Below are positions 55,633-64,000 of a stretch of DNA of 64,000 nucleotides, in pieces. The notes beneath the pieces are model-generated. The model worked only from the letters and a program-made list of their open reading frames with translations, was not told the origin of the DNA and ran no database searches. Made by a program: the position numbers and the translations under genes. The first letter of the stretch is position 1. Each line of letters begins with the position of its first letter. This DNA comes from Acidobacteriota bacterium (lineage in GTDB: Bacteria > Acidobacteriota > Vicinamibacteria > Vicinamibacterales > UBA2999): the NCBI GenBank assembly GCA_018000455.1, contig JAGNJW010000002.1:1-64000 (forward strand), written 5' to 3'.

Positions 55633-55636
<4 letters not shown>
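55343..55636 (+). CDS. yjcH: DUF485 small membrane protein
   Basis: Predicted 97 aa with two transmembrane helices (GLTAAMTAIYVVFILLIAYG and SIGIALGVVVIFAAMAIILI) and the DUF485 layout, as in YjcH, which is encoded with the acetate permease ActP in many bacteria. Its stop overlaps the actP start (ATGA at 55633-55636). An in-frame GTG at 55337 is an alternative start. It is probably an accessory subunit of the permease. Confidence 0.82.
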
Positions 55637-57164
<1,528 letters not shown>

Positions 57165-57168
<4 letters not shown>

Positions 57169-57674
57169 GGCGCGACGCCGAGCAGCCGCTCCACGATCAC
57201 GACATCGCGCCACTCGCCGTCGAGTTGCGCGTGGCGCTCGTAGAGGCCCACCTCGCGAAAGCCGAACCGTGCGCACAGCGCGCGCGACCCGGCGTTCTCG
57301 GGAAACAGGCGCGACAGCACCTTCCAGAAACCGGCGCTGGTGAGCGCCGCGAGCAACGCGGGCATCAGCGTGCGTCCCACGCCGCGACCGTGATGGCTCG
57401 TGGCGACGTAGATCGAGTACTCGGCGATACCCGCGTAGCAGGCGCGGGCGCGATAGCTCGACGCAGCGGCCCAGCCCACAACGGTCTCGTCGACGACGGC
57501 TACGAGAATCGGAAACCGCGCCTCGTCGAACCACGTCCGCACTTCTTCAACCGTGCGCTCTCGGGTTTCGAACGTGGCGCCCCGCCCGCGGATGCCTTCG
57601 TTATAGATGCGAGTGATGGCGTCGGCGTCATCGGGCAGGGCCGGGCGCACATGAATGGAAACGACATCGGCCAT
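57165..57674 (-). CDS. GNAT N-acetyltransferase (phosphinothricin acetyltransferase-like)
   Basis: Predicted 169 aa. It follows the Pat/MddA pattern: IHVRPALPDDADAITRIYNE, FETRERTVEEVRTWF, the acetyl-CoA site YVATSHHGRGVGRTLMPAL, NAGSRALCARFGFREVG and the terminal EWRDVVIVERLL. It would N-acetylate a small amino acid-like substrate such as methionine sulfone or phosphinothricin. GGAGG 5 nt before ATG 57674 selects this start over 57695. Confidence 0.88.
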
Positions 57675-57717
57675 CGCTGCCTCCGTGATCGCCACTCACT
57701 ATAGCCAACGCCGGCGT

Positions 57718-58032
57718 CTAGCGTTTCCGAGCCGGACGCGCCTCGAACACGCGCTCGGTCGCCACGGTCTCCCCGGCGCGGTAGCGGGCGCGGTCCTCGG
57801 GCAGGAAGATCTGCACGCGGCGTTCGAGATCGTAGCGCGGCCGCCAGTCGAGGGCGCCGTAGTCCTGTCTGGCGAAACGGACGCGGAAGGCCTTGTGCTC
57901 CCGGGGTTCGAGCACGATGGCCGGCGTCCGGCGCGGCGCCGGCAGCGGCACCTCGAGCAGCCGCGTGATGACGGCCGCAACCGTCGTCGCTTCGTTGAAG
58001 ACGGGGACGAGGATGCTGATGAAGGGCGTCAC
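57718..58032 (-). pseudogene. Chimeric remnant: glycosyltransferase-2 N-terminus joined to an unrelated tail
   Basis: GTG 58032 opens a 104-aa frame. The first 30 residues (FISILVPVFNEATTVAAVI, then TRLLEVPLPAPR) are the start of a GT2 dolichol-phosphate-mannose-synthase-like enzyme, stopping just before the DDGS motif. The remainder (LDWRPRYDLERRVQIFLPED and following) has no GT2 character and looks like the C-terminal beta region of some other protein, which I do not recognise. The frame is intact, so a small fusion product could be made, but glycosyltransferase activity is not possible. Deletion or assembly join likely. Confidence 0.5.
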
Positions 58033-58077
58033 GGGCCCCCAAGTATCGCCCGGACGAGCCGCGCTACGATTGGCGAC

Positions 58078-59487
58078 ATGTCGAATCGCGAACTGTTGCT
58101 GTCGGCCGCGATGCGGGCCGTGGCGTATCTCGACGGCGCCGGCACCCGCCACGTCGGCGCCAGGGGGTCGCGCGCCGGGCTGCAGTCGGCCCTCGGCGGT
58201 CCCCTGCCGGCGCGTGGACAGGAGGCCGCACACGTCATCGCGTCGCTCGCTCGGGCCATGGATCCTGGACTGGTCGCCACTGCCGGCCCCCGCTACTTCG
58301 GCTTCGTCACCGGTGGCGCCGTGCCGGTCACGGTGGCCGCCGAGTGGCTCGCCGCGGCGTGGGATCAGAACGGCGCCCTCTACGTGATGGCGCCGGGAGT
58401 GGCGGTGCTCGAAGACATCGTCAGCGGCTGGCTGCTCGAACTACTCGGGCTCCCGGCCACTGCCAGCGTGGGCTTCGTGACCGGCTGCCACATGGCCAAC
58501 GTCACGTGCCTGGCGGCCGGACGCCACGAGGTGCTACGCCGCGCCGGCTGGGACGTCGAGCGCGACGGCCTGCAGCGCGCGCCGCGCCTGTCGGTCGTCG
58601 TCGGCGACGAGGTGCACGTGTCGGCGGTCGGCGCGCTCAGGATGCTCGGCATCGGCACGGGTGAGCTCGCACGGGTCGCCGTCGACGGCCAGGGACGCAT
58701 GCGCCCTGACGCGCTCGAGGCAACGCTGGCGGCCATCGACGGGCCGTGTCTGGTCTGTCTCCAGGCCGGCAACGTCAACACGGGCGCCTCCGATCCGATG
58801 GAGGCGCTCGTCCCGCTCGCCCACGCCCGCGGCGCCTGGGTACACGTCGATGGCGCGTTCGGCTTGTGGGCGGCCGTCGTGCCCTCGCTCGCCGGCCAGG
58901 TCGCTGGCATCGCGGGAGCAGATTCCTGGGCTACGGACGCACACAAGTGGCTCAACGTGCCCTACGACTCGGGCCTGGCGATCGTGGCGCACCCGGCCGC
59001 GCACCGTGCGGCGATGAGCATGCGGGCGTCGTACTTGCAGCGCGGCAATGACGAAGAGCGAGTCGGGATGGACTGGGTCCCTGAGTCGTCGCGGCGGGCA
59101 CGCGTCGTGCCGCTCTACGCGCTCATCCAGGCCCTCGGCGGCGACGGTATTCGCGACCTCGTCGACCGTACGTGCCAACTGGCCCGGCGGATGGCCGAAC
59201 GTCTCGCAGGTGAGCGCGGCGTGCGCATCCTCAACGAGGTGGCGCTCAACCAGGTGCTGGTCGCCTTCGATGGTCCCGGCGGGTCGGGCCCGGCCGCGTG
59301 CACGCCGGAGGTCATTCTTCGCGTCCAGGCCGAGGGCACCTGCTGGGCCGGCGGTGCGACCTGGCAGGGGCAGGACGCAATGCGGATTTCGGTTTCGAAC
59401 TGGTCGACCACCGAAGCCGACATCGACCGCTCGGCCGCGGCCATCATCGGTTGCTATCGGGCGGCCGTGAGCGCAGCGGGAGGATAA
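58078..59487 (+). CDS. PLP-dependent group II amino-acid decarboxylase-like protein
   Basis: Predicted 469 aa. The fold-type I decarboxylase blocks are present: GPRYFGFVTGGAVPVTVAAE, GFVTGCHMANVTCLAAGR, VDGAFGLWAAV and the PLP Lys in WATDAHKWLNVPYDSG (K about 290). It resembles aromatic-L-amino-acid/glutamate decarboxylase relatives of the pyridoxal-dependent decarboxylase family. The substrate is undetermined. TACGAT (58065-58070) ends 7 nt before ATG 58078, so the mRNA is probably leaderless. Confidence 0.87.
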   Translation: MSNRELLLSAAMRAVAYLDGAGTRHVGARGSRAGLQSALGGPLPARGQEAAHVIASLARAMDPGLVATAGPRYFGFVTGGAVPVTVAAEWLAAAWDQNGALYVMAPGVAVLEDIVSGWLLELLGLPATASVGFVTGCHMANVTCLAAGRHEVLRRAGWDVERDGLQRAPRLSVVVGDEVHVSAVGALRMLGIGTGELARVAVDGQGRMRPDALEATLAAIDGPCLVCLQAGNVNTGASDPMEALVPLAHARGAWVHVDGAFGLWAAVVPSLAGQVAGIAGADSWATDAHKWLNVPYDSGLAIVAHPAAHRAAMSMRASYLQRGNDEERVGMDWVPESSRRARVVPLYALIQALGGDGIRDLVDRTCQLARRMAERLAGERGVRILNEVALNQVLVAFDGPGGSGPAACTPEVILRVQAEGTCWAGGATWQGQDAMRISVSNWSTTEADIDRSAAAIIGCYRAAVSAAGG

Positions 59488-59489
59488 GG

Positions 59490-60161
59490 TCAGCGCTTCT
59501 TCGGGGGCGGGCCGGGCCGGTACTCGATCATCACGTTGCTGATCGTGGCCACCGGCCGGCCGGGGGCCGTGAACTGGTCGGTGCCGTCCGGACGCACGAT
59601 GGTCAACCGCTCGCCGAGCACGCTGGCCTCGAGTGCGCCCTCAGGCAAGGTGAACTGCACGAACTCGGCGCCGATCGGTGCCACGGCCTTGACACCGGCA
59701 GGGCCGACGCCGCCACCGACGCGATCGAACAGGTCTTGCTCGCGACGGAACTCGGAATCGACGACCGCTCGGTCGATGAGGGCGCCGTCCATGAGCAGTA
59801 CACCGATGGTCGCCGTGTAGTGCCGGTAACCCTGCTTCTGCTTCACGAGCTCGGCCGAATACGTGTGACGGTTATGAAGTTCGAACGAGAGCGTCGCCGA
59901 TCCGCGATGCGGCGGCACGGTGATGACGACGCCCGCTTTCGGATCGAGGCCCGTCAGCACGTCGCAGAAGCGGCGCTTGGTCGTGACGCCGTCGCCCAGT
60001 TCCGATGGACACACGAGCGTGGCGGCCACGCGTGTCAAGGCCGTGGGCGCCGTGGCTGGCGCCTTCCGCTGCGGCGCCGGGCGTGCCGGCGCCTTCTTGG
60101 TCTGCGCGTGGACGGGCACTGCCGCCAGGGCCAGCGCGAACGCAACGAGGACGAACCGCAT
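59490..60161 (-). CDS. Exported protein of unknown function
   Basis: Predicted 223 aa. A signal peptide (VLVAFALALAAVPVHAQT) and a basic Pro/Ala/Lys linker are followed by about 170 residues, mostly beta-like (LSFELHNRHTYSAELVKQKQ, TATIGVLLMDGALIDRAVVD, FVQFTLPEGALEASVLGERL) with two Cys early on. I do not recognise the family. It is convergent with the decarboxylase gene, with a 2-bp gap. The 234 bp upstream of its start contain no gene I can support. Confidence 0.68.
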   Translation of the reverse strand: MRFVLVAFALALAAVPVHAQTKKAPARPAPQRKAPATAPTALTRVAATLVCPSELGDGVTTKRRFCDVLTGLDPKAGVVITVPPHRGSATLSFELHNRHTYSAELVKQKQGYRHYTATIGVLLMDGALIDRAVVDSEFRREQDLFDRVGGGVGPAGVKAVAPIGAEFVQFTLPEGALEASVLGERLTIVRPDGTDQFTAPGRPVATISNVMIEYRPGPPPKKR

Positions 60162-60395
60162 GGCGCTCAGCTTATCTGACTTCCATCGCGAACATGCCGG
60201 CGAGCTCGGCACCGGCGGCGCCCGAAAGCGTGCAATCGCCGAGGTACCGAACGTCGGTTCCGCGTCGTCGTCCGGTTCTGACGCTCGCGCGCGCCGCGTC
60301 CCCGGACACGCGGGGCCGGCCGTGGCTCGTGCGCGTCCTTCCACCTCGAATCGTGTAGGCTCATAGCTCACGGCCGTTTTGGCAGCGCCCGGACC

Positions 60396-62030
60396 ATGGA
60401 ACCGACCCGCATTTCCATCGCGCGCGTCCTCGCGCTGGACGTTCCGCTGACATGGCAGGACGCCGTGGCGGTGGCGCAAGAGGCCGCCATGCTGAGTGAG
60501 GTCGGCGCGGCCATGGACGATCGGCCCGCCCTCGTGAGTCCAGAGGCGTGTTTCGTTGATGCGTCTGGGCACGTGGACCTCCCGGCGTCGGCCGATACCG
60601 AGGATCCAGACCGCCTGTTGGAGTTCTTGAGGGCGATGCTGGCTGGACGCGAGGCACCGCCGGCACTCGAGGCCCTCGCTCGCCGGACCCGGCCACGTGA
60701 TCTGTCAGAAAAGTTGGCGGCCTTCGACATCGGCAATCGCCGCGCACGCATCGGCGCGCTGGCGACGCGGGCACTCGCGGCACCCGTCGCACCCACAACT
60801 TCATTTCCGGCAACGCTCCCCTCGGTGTTGCCGCCCGAGAGCCTCACGCCGGCGACACCTGCCCCGCCCCCGCCCGCAGAGTGGGTGGCACCCGTCCCGC
60901 GCGCGGATGCGCCGCCCGCGGAGTCGCCGCCGGCGGCACAAGAAGGGCGAATTTCGGCGATTCCGACCGCGGGCCACCCCCCGGCGCCGCCCATTCCGTT
61001 GCCGTCGCCGACTGCGCCGACGCCGCCGCCCTTTGTCGCCAAGCCCGCTCCGGCCGTCGTCATGACGCCACCCTTCGTGGCCACGCCGGCGCGTGGCGTA
61101 CCGCCGGCCCTCGACGTCGGCACGGGAGGCCCGGGAGGGGGCGAGCCGCTGGGCACCATTCCAGATGCTGAACTGCAGCGCCTACGCTCGCGGACGGTCG
61201 AGCGCGGACGGCGCGCGCTGCCGTGGTCCGCACGCGCCGCGCAGTGGCTCTCGTGGCGGCCGGCCTTTCCCGATCCGCGCCTGCTCGGCGGTGCCGCCGT
61301 CGTCGTCGCGGCCGTCGTCTCAGTGGTGTGGCGGGAGGCGCCCGACGACGCTGGCGCTTCGGATGACCGCGTTGCGCCTCTCTCGGCACCTCCGGCCGCA
61401 CCATCGCTGCCGGTCGAGAGCGCTGGCAGCGGCGTCGCGACGCCGCTCGGCCCGCCGGCCGCGCCTGCGTCGGCCGGGGAGAAGGGTGAGCGGGCATCGC
61501 CGCGCCCCATCCTCTCCCGGCCGTCGCGGCCCGACGCGGCCGCAGCCGTGCGGCCTGCGACGACGCCGACCGAGGAGCGCCCGGCCCCGGTGCTGCCGGG
61601 GCCAGGGGCCGCCAGCGTCGCCAGCCCTCCGCTCCCGACGACATCGCCGTCGGCCGCACCCGCCATGTCGATCGCTCCGGCCTCGGAGTCGCCGCGTCGG
61701 CCGGCCGCAGCAGGCCGAGCCGCGCGGGGAAGAACTACGCCCTACTCGGCGGACGACGCCGAGGTGGCGCCGCCCGTCATGGTGCGTCAGCAGCTCCCGT
61801 CGGCGCTCCTCGAAGGAGCCGCCGAGCCGAGCTGGCCGTTCCTGGAGTTGCTGATCGACGAGCAGGGCGCGGTCGAGCAGGTGCGGCTACGGGCGAAGAC
61901 ACCGGCCCCGGGACAAACGCTCTACCGCCATCGCATGCTGCTCGCCGCGGCCAAGGCCTGGCAGTTCGAGCCGGCCCGGCTCAACGGCCAGCCGGTGCGA
62001 TATATGATGCGGGTGCCGCTCGAGCCGTGA
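60396..62030 (+). CDS. Proline-rich membrane protein with TonB-type C-terminal domain
   Basis: Predicted 544 aa. The N-terminal about 130 residues form a soluble helical domain (WQDAVAVAQEAAMLSEVG). A long Pro/Ala-rich region follows, a hydrophobic segment at about 295-310 (LLGGAAVVVAAVVSVVW), a second Pro/Ala-rich stretch, then a C-terminal TonB_C-like domain (PFLELLIDEQGAVEQVRL, MLLAAAKAWQFEPARLNGQP). The domain order suggests a cytoplasmic N-terminus and a periplasmic TonB-like end. It is larger than ordinary TonB and is not next to exbBD. It lies directly before DUF192 and the pilus genes. Confidence 0.72.
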   Translation: MEPTRISIARVLALDVPLTWQDAVAVAQEAAMLSEVGAAMDDRPALVSPEACFVDASGHVDLPASADTEDPDRLLEFLRAMLAGREAPPALEALARRTRPRDLSEKLAAFDIGNRRARIGALATRALAAPVAPTTSFPATLPSVLPPESLTPATPAPPPPAEWVAPVPRADAPPAESPPAAQEGRISAIPTAGHPPAPPIPLPSPTAPTPPPFVAKPAPAVVMTPPFVATPARGVPPALDVGTGGPGGGEPLGTIPDAELQRLRSRTVERGRRALPWSARAAQWLSWRPAFPDPRLLGGAAVVVAAVVSVVWREAPDDAGASDDRVAPLSAPPAAPSLPVESAGSGVATPLGPPAAPASAGEKGERASPRPILSRPSRPDAAAAVRPATTPTEERPAPVLPGPGAASVASPPLPTTSPSAAPAMSIAPASESPRRPAAAGRAARGRTTPYSADDAEVAPPVMVRQQLPSALLEGAAEPSWPFLELLIDEQGAVEQVRLRAKTPAPGQTLYRHRMLLAAAKAWQFEPARLNGQPVRYMMRVPLEP

Positions 62031-62431
62031 TGGCGCGCCGCCATGGCCCCCACTTCCTCGAGGCCGTCAGGCGCCCGCGCCAGGTGTTTGCCCTGGGCGT
62101 GACAGGCGCCGTCACGCCGCTCGCCGAACGCGCTACTCTGGCGGCCGACAGCGCAGCGCGGCGCCGGGGCCTGCTGGGCCACGAGGGCCTGGCGCCTGGC
62201 GAGGCGCTGGTCATCGCCCCCTCGCAGGGAATCCACACCTTTGGGATGCGGTTTTCGATCGACGTCGTGTTCGCCGACCGGGCGGGAACGGTCGTCGCGT
62301 TCGCCGAGGCGGTGCCGCCGCGCCGCATCCGCGTCGCCTGGCGCGGGTTCGCCGTCATCGAACTGGCTGCTGGCGCCTGCCGCGGGGCGGGTCTGCGGCG
62401 CGGCGATCGTCTGATGATCCTGCCGCGATAG
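62030..62431 (+). CDS. DUF192 family protein
   Basis: Predicted 133 aa. It shows the DUF192 core: ERATLAADSAARRRGLLGHE, IHTFGMRFSIDVVFAD and the C-terminal VIELAAGACRGAGLRRGD. The ATG at 62030 overlaps the previous stop (TGATG), so the two are coupled; GTG 62027 is an alternative start. DUF192 proteins are common beside secretion and pilus genes; function unknown. Confidence 0.82.
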   Translation: MARRHGPHFLEAVRRPRQVFALGVTGAVTPLAERATLAADSAARRRGLLGHEGLAPGEALVIAPSQGIHTFGMRFSIDVVFADRAGTVVAFAEAVPPRRIRVAWRGFAVIELAAGACRGAGLRRGDRLMILPR

Positions 62432-62722
62432 GACCAGACCGATTGTGGCCGGCGGGGCCTTCACGAGAAGTCAGGCTATTGAATGTACTTTGTCTTGCCG
62501 AGGCAACGCGCTAGTGTCAGTGTGTCGAACCGTGAATCCTCTGGCGCAGACCCTGCGATAATGCCGCCGTAGGGACGTTGCTCTCTCGGCGCTAATCGGC
62601 GTATTGACACGGGTTTCAGGCACGCTGGCACCGCTCGATTCATCGAGAGAACCGACCATCGCGCAATCGGGGCGCGGCGGGCGGAAACACCGGAACTTTC
62701 ATCCCGAATCTGGAGCTCCGAC
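62432..62722 (+). promoter_or_regulatory. Regulatory region before the pilus locus
   Basis: About 290 bp without a coding-like frame and less GC-rich than its surroundings. It holds an extended -10 (TGCGATAAT at 62554-62562) and an isolated TTGACA (62604-62609) without a matching -10. GGAGCTCCGAC immediately before ATG 62723 supplies the ribosome binding site. A promoter for the pilin operon is expected here; which element is used is not decidable by eye. Confidence 0.4.
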
Positions 62723-62914
62723 ATGACCAATTTGCTTCGCCGGCTGGTGCACGACGAAAGCGGTCAGGACGTCATCGAGTACGCGCTCGTCGCCGCCGGC
62801 ATCGGCATTCTCTTGATTCCGACGATCCCGACGCTGGGCCAGGCGCTCATCACGGTCTACGAGCGGATCTCGACGCAGGTGACAACCATTGGTACCGGGG
62901 GCGGAGCGCCCTGA
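62723..62914 (+). CDS. Flp family type IVb pilin
   Basis: Predicted 63 aa. It has a short leader and the Flp processing motif G-x4-EY (SGQDVIEYALVAAG), where cleavage follows the Gly, then a hydrophobic helix (GIGILLIPTIPTLGQALIT). This is the structural subunit of the tight-adherence (Tad) pilus. It has a good ribosome binding site and is the first of a pilus gene run on the forward strand. Confidence 0.88.
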   Translation: MTNLLRRLVHDESGQDVIEYALVAAGIGILLIPTIPTLGQALITVYERISTQVTTIGTGGGAP

Positions 62915-62933
62915 CGACACCGTGCGCGGGCCG

Positions 62934-63170
62934 ATGAGAAACGATGGCCTTTGTGGCATCGCAACGTGGGCGCGCGGCCCCGTCACGTCATTCCTGCACG
63001 ACGAGGCCGGGCAGGACCTCATCGAGTACGCCTTGTTGACGGCTCTGCTGGGCGTGACGGCGATCGCGACGTGGCCGCTCGTTGCATCAGTCATCGGGTC
63101 GGCCTATCGCGCGATGGATGCCAACACACAGGGACTCTGGGAGCCGCCGCCCCCGGGCGGCGGTCCGTGA
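62934..63170 (+). CDS. Second Flp family pilin
   Basis: Predicted 78 aa from ATG 62934. Same processing motif G-x4-EY (AGQDLIEYALLTALLG) and hydrophobic helix, with a longer N-terminal leader (about 30 residues) and a Pro/Gly-rich tail (EPPPPGGGP). An in-frame upstream start at 62922 (GTG) or 62889 (TTG) is possible. The divergence from the first pilin suggests a minor or alternative pilin rather than a fresh duplicate. Confidence 0.85.
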   Translation: MRNDGLCGIATWARGPVTSFLHDEAGQDLIEYALLTALLGVTAIATWPLVASVIGSAYRAMDANTQGLWEPPPPGGGP

Positions 63171-63679
63171 CGGCGTTCGATGCGTCCGCCTTGGTTGTCG
63201 CGGCCGGCGCGGCGCTGACCGATGTCACGACGGCACGCATCCCGAACACCCTGACCCTCCTCGGGGCGGTCACCGGTGTCGTCGCTCACGGCGCGCTCCC
63301 GGGGGGCGCGGGTCTGGCGAGCAGCCTTGCTGGCGCCTTGACGGGCTTGGCCGTTTTCTTCCCGGTCTTCGCGCTGGGCGGACTCGGCGGTGGTGACGTG
63401 AAACTCATGGCTGCCCTTGGCGCCTGGCTCGGGTGGCCGGCAATTCTATGGCTCGCCCTCTACACCGCGCTCGCTGGCGGCGTACTCGCCGTCGGGGTCG
63501 CAGTGGCCGCGGGCTATCTCCGCCAGGCGCTCGGCAACCTGCGAGCCCTGGCTCGGTTCTGGATGGTCGTCGGCGTGCGGCCGGAGCCGTCCCTGACGCT
63601 CGCCGAGGGACGCGGGCCACGACTGCCCTACGCCCTGCCGATCTTCGCGGGGCTGATTGTGACGCTATGGCGAGGATGA
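63167..63679 (+). CDS. Prepilin peptidase (TadV/CpaA type)
   Basis: Predicted 170 aa from GTG 63167, overlapping the pilin stop (GTGA). It is a type IV prepilin peptidase of the short A24 form without the N-terminal methylase domain: first active-site Asp in AALTDVTTARIPN, second in the GGGDVK motif, and several transmembrane helices. It cleaves and matures the Flp pilins encoded just upstream. Confidence 0.88.
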   Translation: MTAFDASALVVAAGAALTDVTTARIPNTLTLLGAVTGVVAHGALPGGAGLASSLAGALTGLAVFFPVFALGGLGGGDVKLMAALGAWLGWPAILWLALYTALAGGVLAVGVAVAAGYLRQALGNLRALARFWMVVGVRPEPSLTLAEGRGPRLPYALPIFAGLIVTLWRG

Positions 63680-64000
63680 CGATGCGGGCGCCGTGGAGGA
63701 GCGAACGGGGCGCCGAACTGATCGAGTTGGCGGTGGCCCTGCCGCTGTTGCTGCTGGTCGCGATGGGGATCGTCGACTTCGGGTTCCTGTTCCAGCGCTA
63801 TCTGGTCTTGACCAACGCGGCGATGGAAGGCGCCCGCGTGGCCGTCCTCCCTGGCTACAGCATCGCCGACGCGCAGGCCCGTGCCTCGACCTACGCCCAG
63901 GCGAGCGGCGTGCCGGCGCCGGTCACCGCGGTGGCCTCGCCCGTTTCGCTCCCAGGCACTGGCGGCGGCTCGTGGCCGGGGATGCGCATCACCGTTTCGC
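63676..64000 (+). CDS. TadE-like pilus assembly protein (partial)
   Basis: The open frame starts at ATG 63676, overlapping the peptidase stop (ATGA), and runs off the window. It has the TadE/TadG signature: SERGAELIELAVALPLLLLV with Glu at the pilin-like processing region, then VDFGFLFQRYLVLTNAAMEG and ARVAVLPG. A pseudopilin-like component of the Tad system. The ATG at 63682 is an alternative start. Confidence 0.85.
   Translation, partial: MTMRAPWRSERGAELIELAVALPLLLLVAMGIVDFGFLFQRYLVLTNAAMEGARVAVLPGYSIADAQARASTYAQASGVPAPVTAVASPVSLPGTGGGSWPGMRITVS

Noticed and set aside
60162..60395. Short frames between the exported protein and the TonB-C gene
   Set aside because: No ribosome binding site, no motif and atypical codon use; treated as intergenic.
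62620..62640. TGGCAC as a sigma54 -24 element before the pilin gene
   Set aside because: No GC dinucleotide at the required -12 spacing, and no sigma54 activator gene in the window.

Overview
The window reads as chromosomal DNA of a very GC-rich Gram-negative bacterium, most likely an acidobacterium of the Vicinamibacteria type. This is inferred from gene content only: Oar-like TonB-dependent receptors with a carboxypeptidase-regulatory N-terminus, VWFA-related proteins, ASPIC/UnbV (CRTAC1) proteins, Ser/Thr kinases with TPR tails, PadR-membrane protein pairs and a Flp/Tad pilus locus. I see no rRNA, tRNA, CRISPR array, transposase or prophage gene.

Layout. 0.2-6.6 kb: Ser/Thr kinase, DUF4097-like protein, cupredoxin lipoprotein, TetR regulator with an obvious operator, UPF0173 hydrolase, lipoyl synthase (lipA). 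6.65-17.6 kb: a tightly packed pair of convergent operons (three genes forward, two reverse; every same-strand junction overlaps by 4 nt). They encode three FG-GAP/ASPIC proteins, a membrane-anchored five-haem cytochrome fused to TPRs, and a TPR lipoprotein. 17.7-19.2 kb: DinB remnant, PadR regulator and partner membrane protein. 19.4-25.1 kb: the complete pyruvate dehydrogenase complex (aceE-aceF-lpdA, reverse), served by the nearby lipA. 25.3-36 kb: type-5 uracil-DNA glycosylase, an orphan molybdopterin oxidase subunit, a P-type ATPase remnant, GDPD, an AAA+/VWA/LON operon, Tat-exported PhzF, DUF3891 and a YpdA-like reductase. 36-43 kb: VWFA remnant, M20 peptidase, then an operon-like run of P1 peptidase, Na+ symporter, SDR and tartrate/D-malate-type dehydrogenase. 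43-52 kb: TPR protein, amidohydrolase, a radical SAM protein resembling membrane-spanning-lipid synthases, CehA/McbA-type protein and a DUF1624 acyltransferase-like protein. 52-60 kb: Oar-like receptor, DUF485/ActP acetate permease pair, GNAT, a chimeric remnant and a PLP decarboxylase. 60-64 kb: TonB-C protein, DUF192 and the start of a Tad pilus locus (two Flp pilins, prepilin peptidase, TadE-like protein running off the end).

Three themes cut across the window. (1) Several genes have a -10 hexamer ending 6-12 nt before a start codon, which suggests leaderless mRNAs, while others have clear Shine-Dalgarno sites. (2) Five short collapsed genes sit between intact genes; some keep only recognisable ends. 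This is either real deletion decay or assembly collapse. (3) The palindrome GAACG-N2-CGTTC occurs in front of the TetR gene and again in front of the radical SAM lipid-type gene, suggesting a regulatory link. Function calls come from motif recognition by eye; no database search was run.
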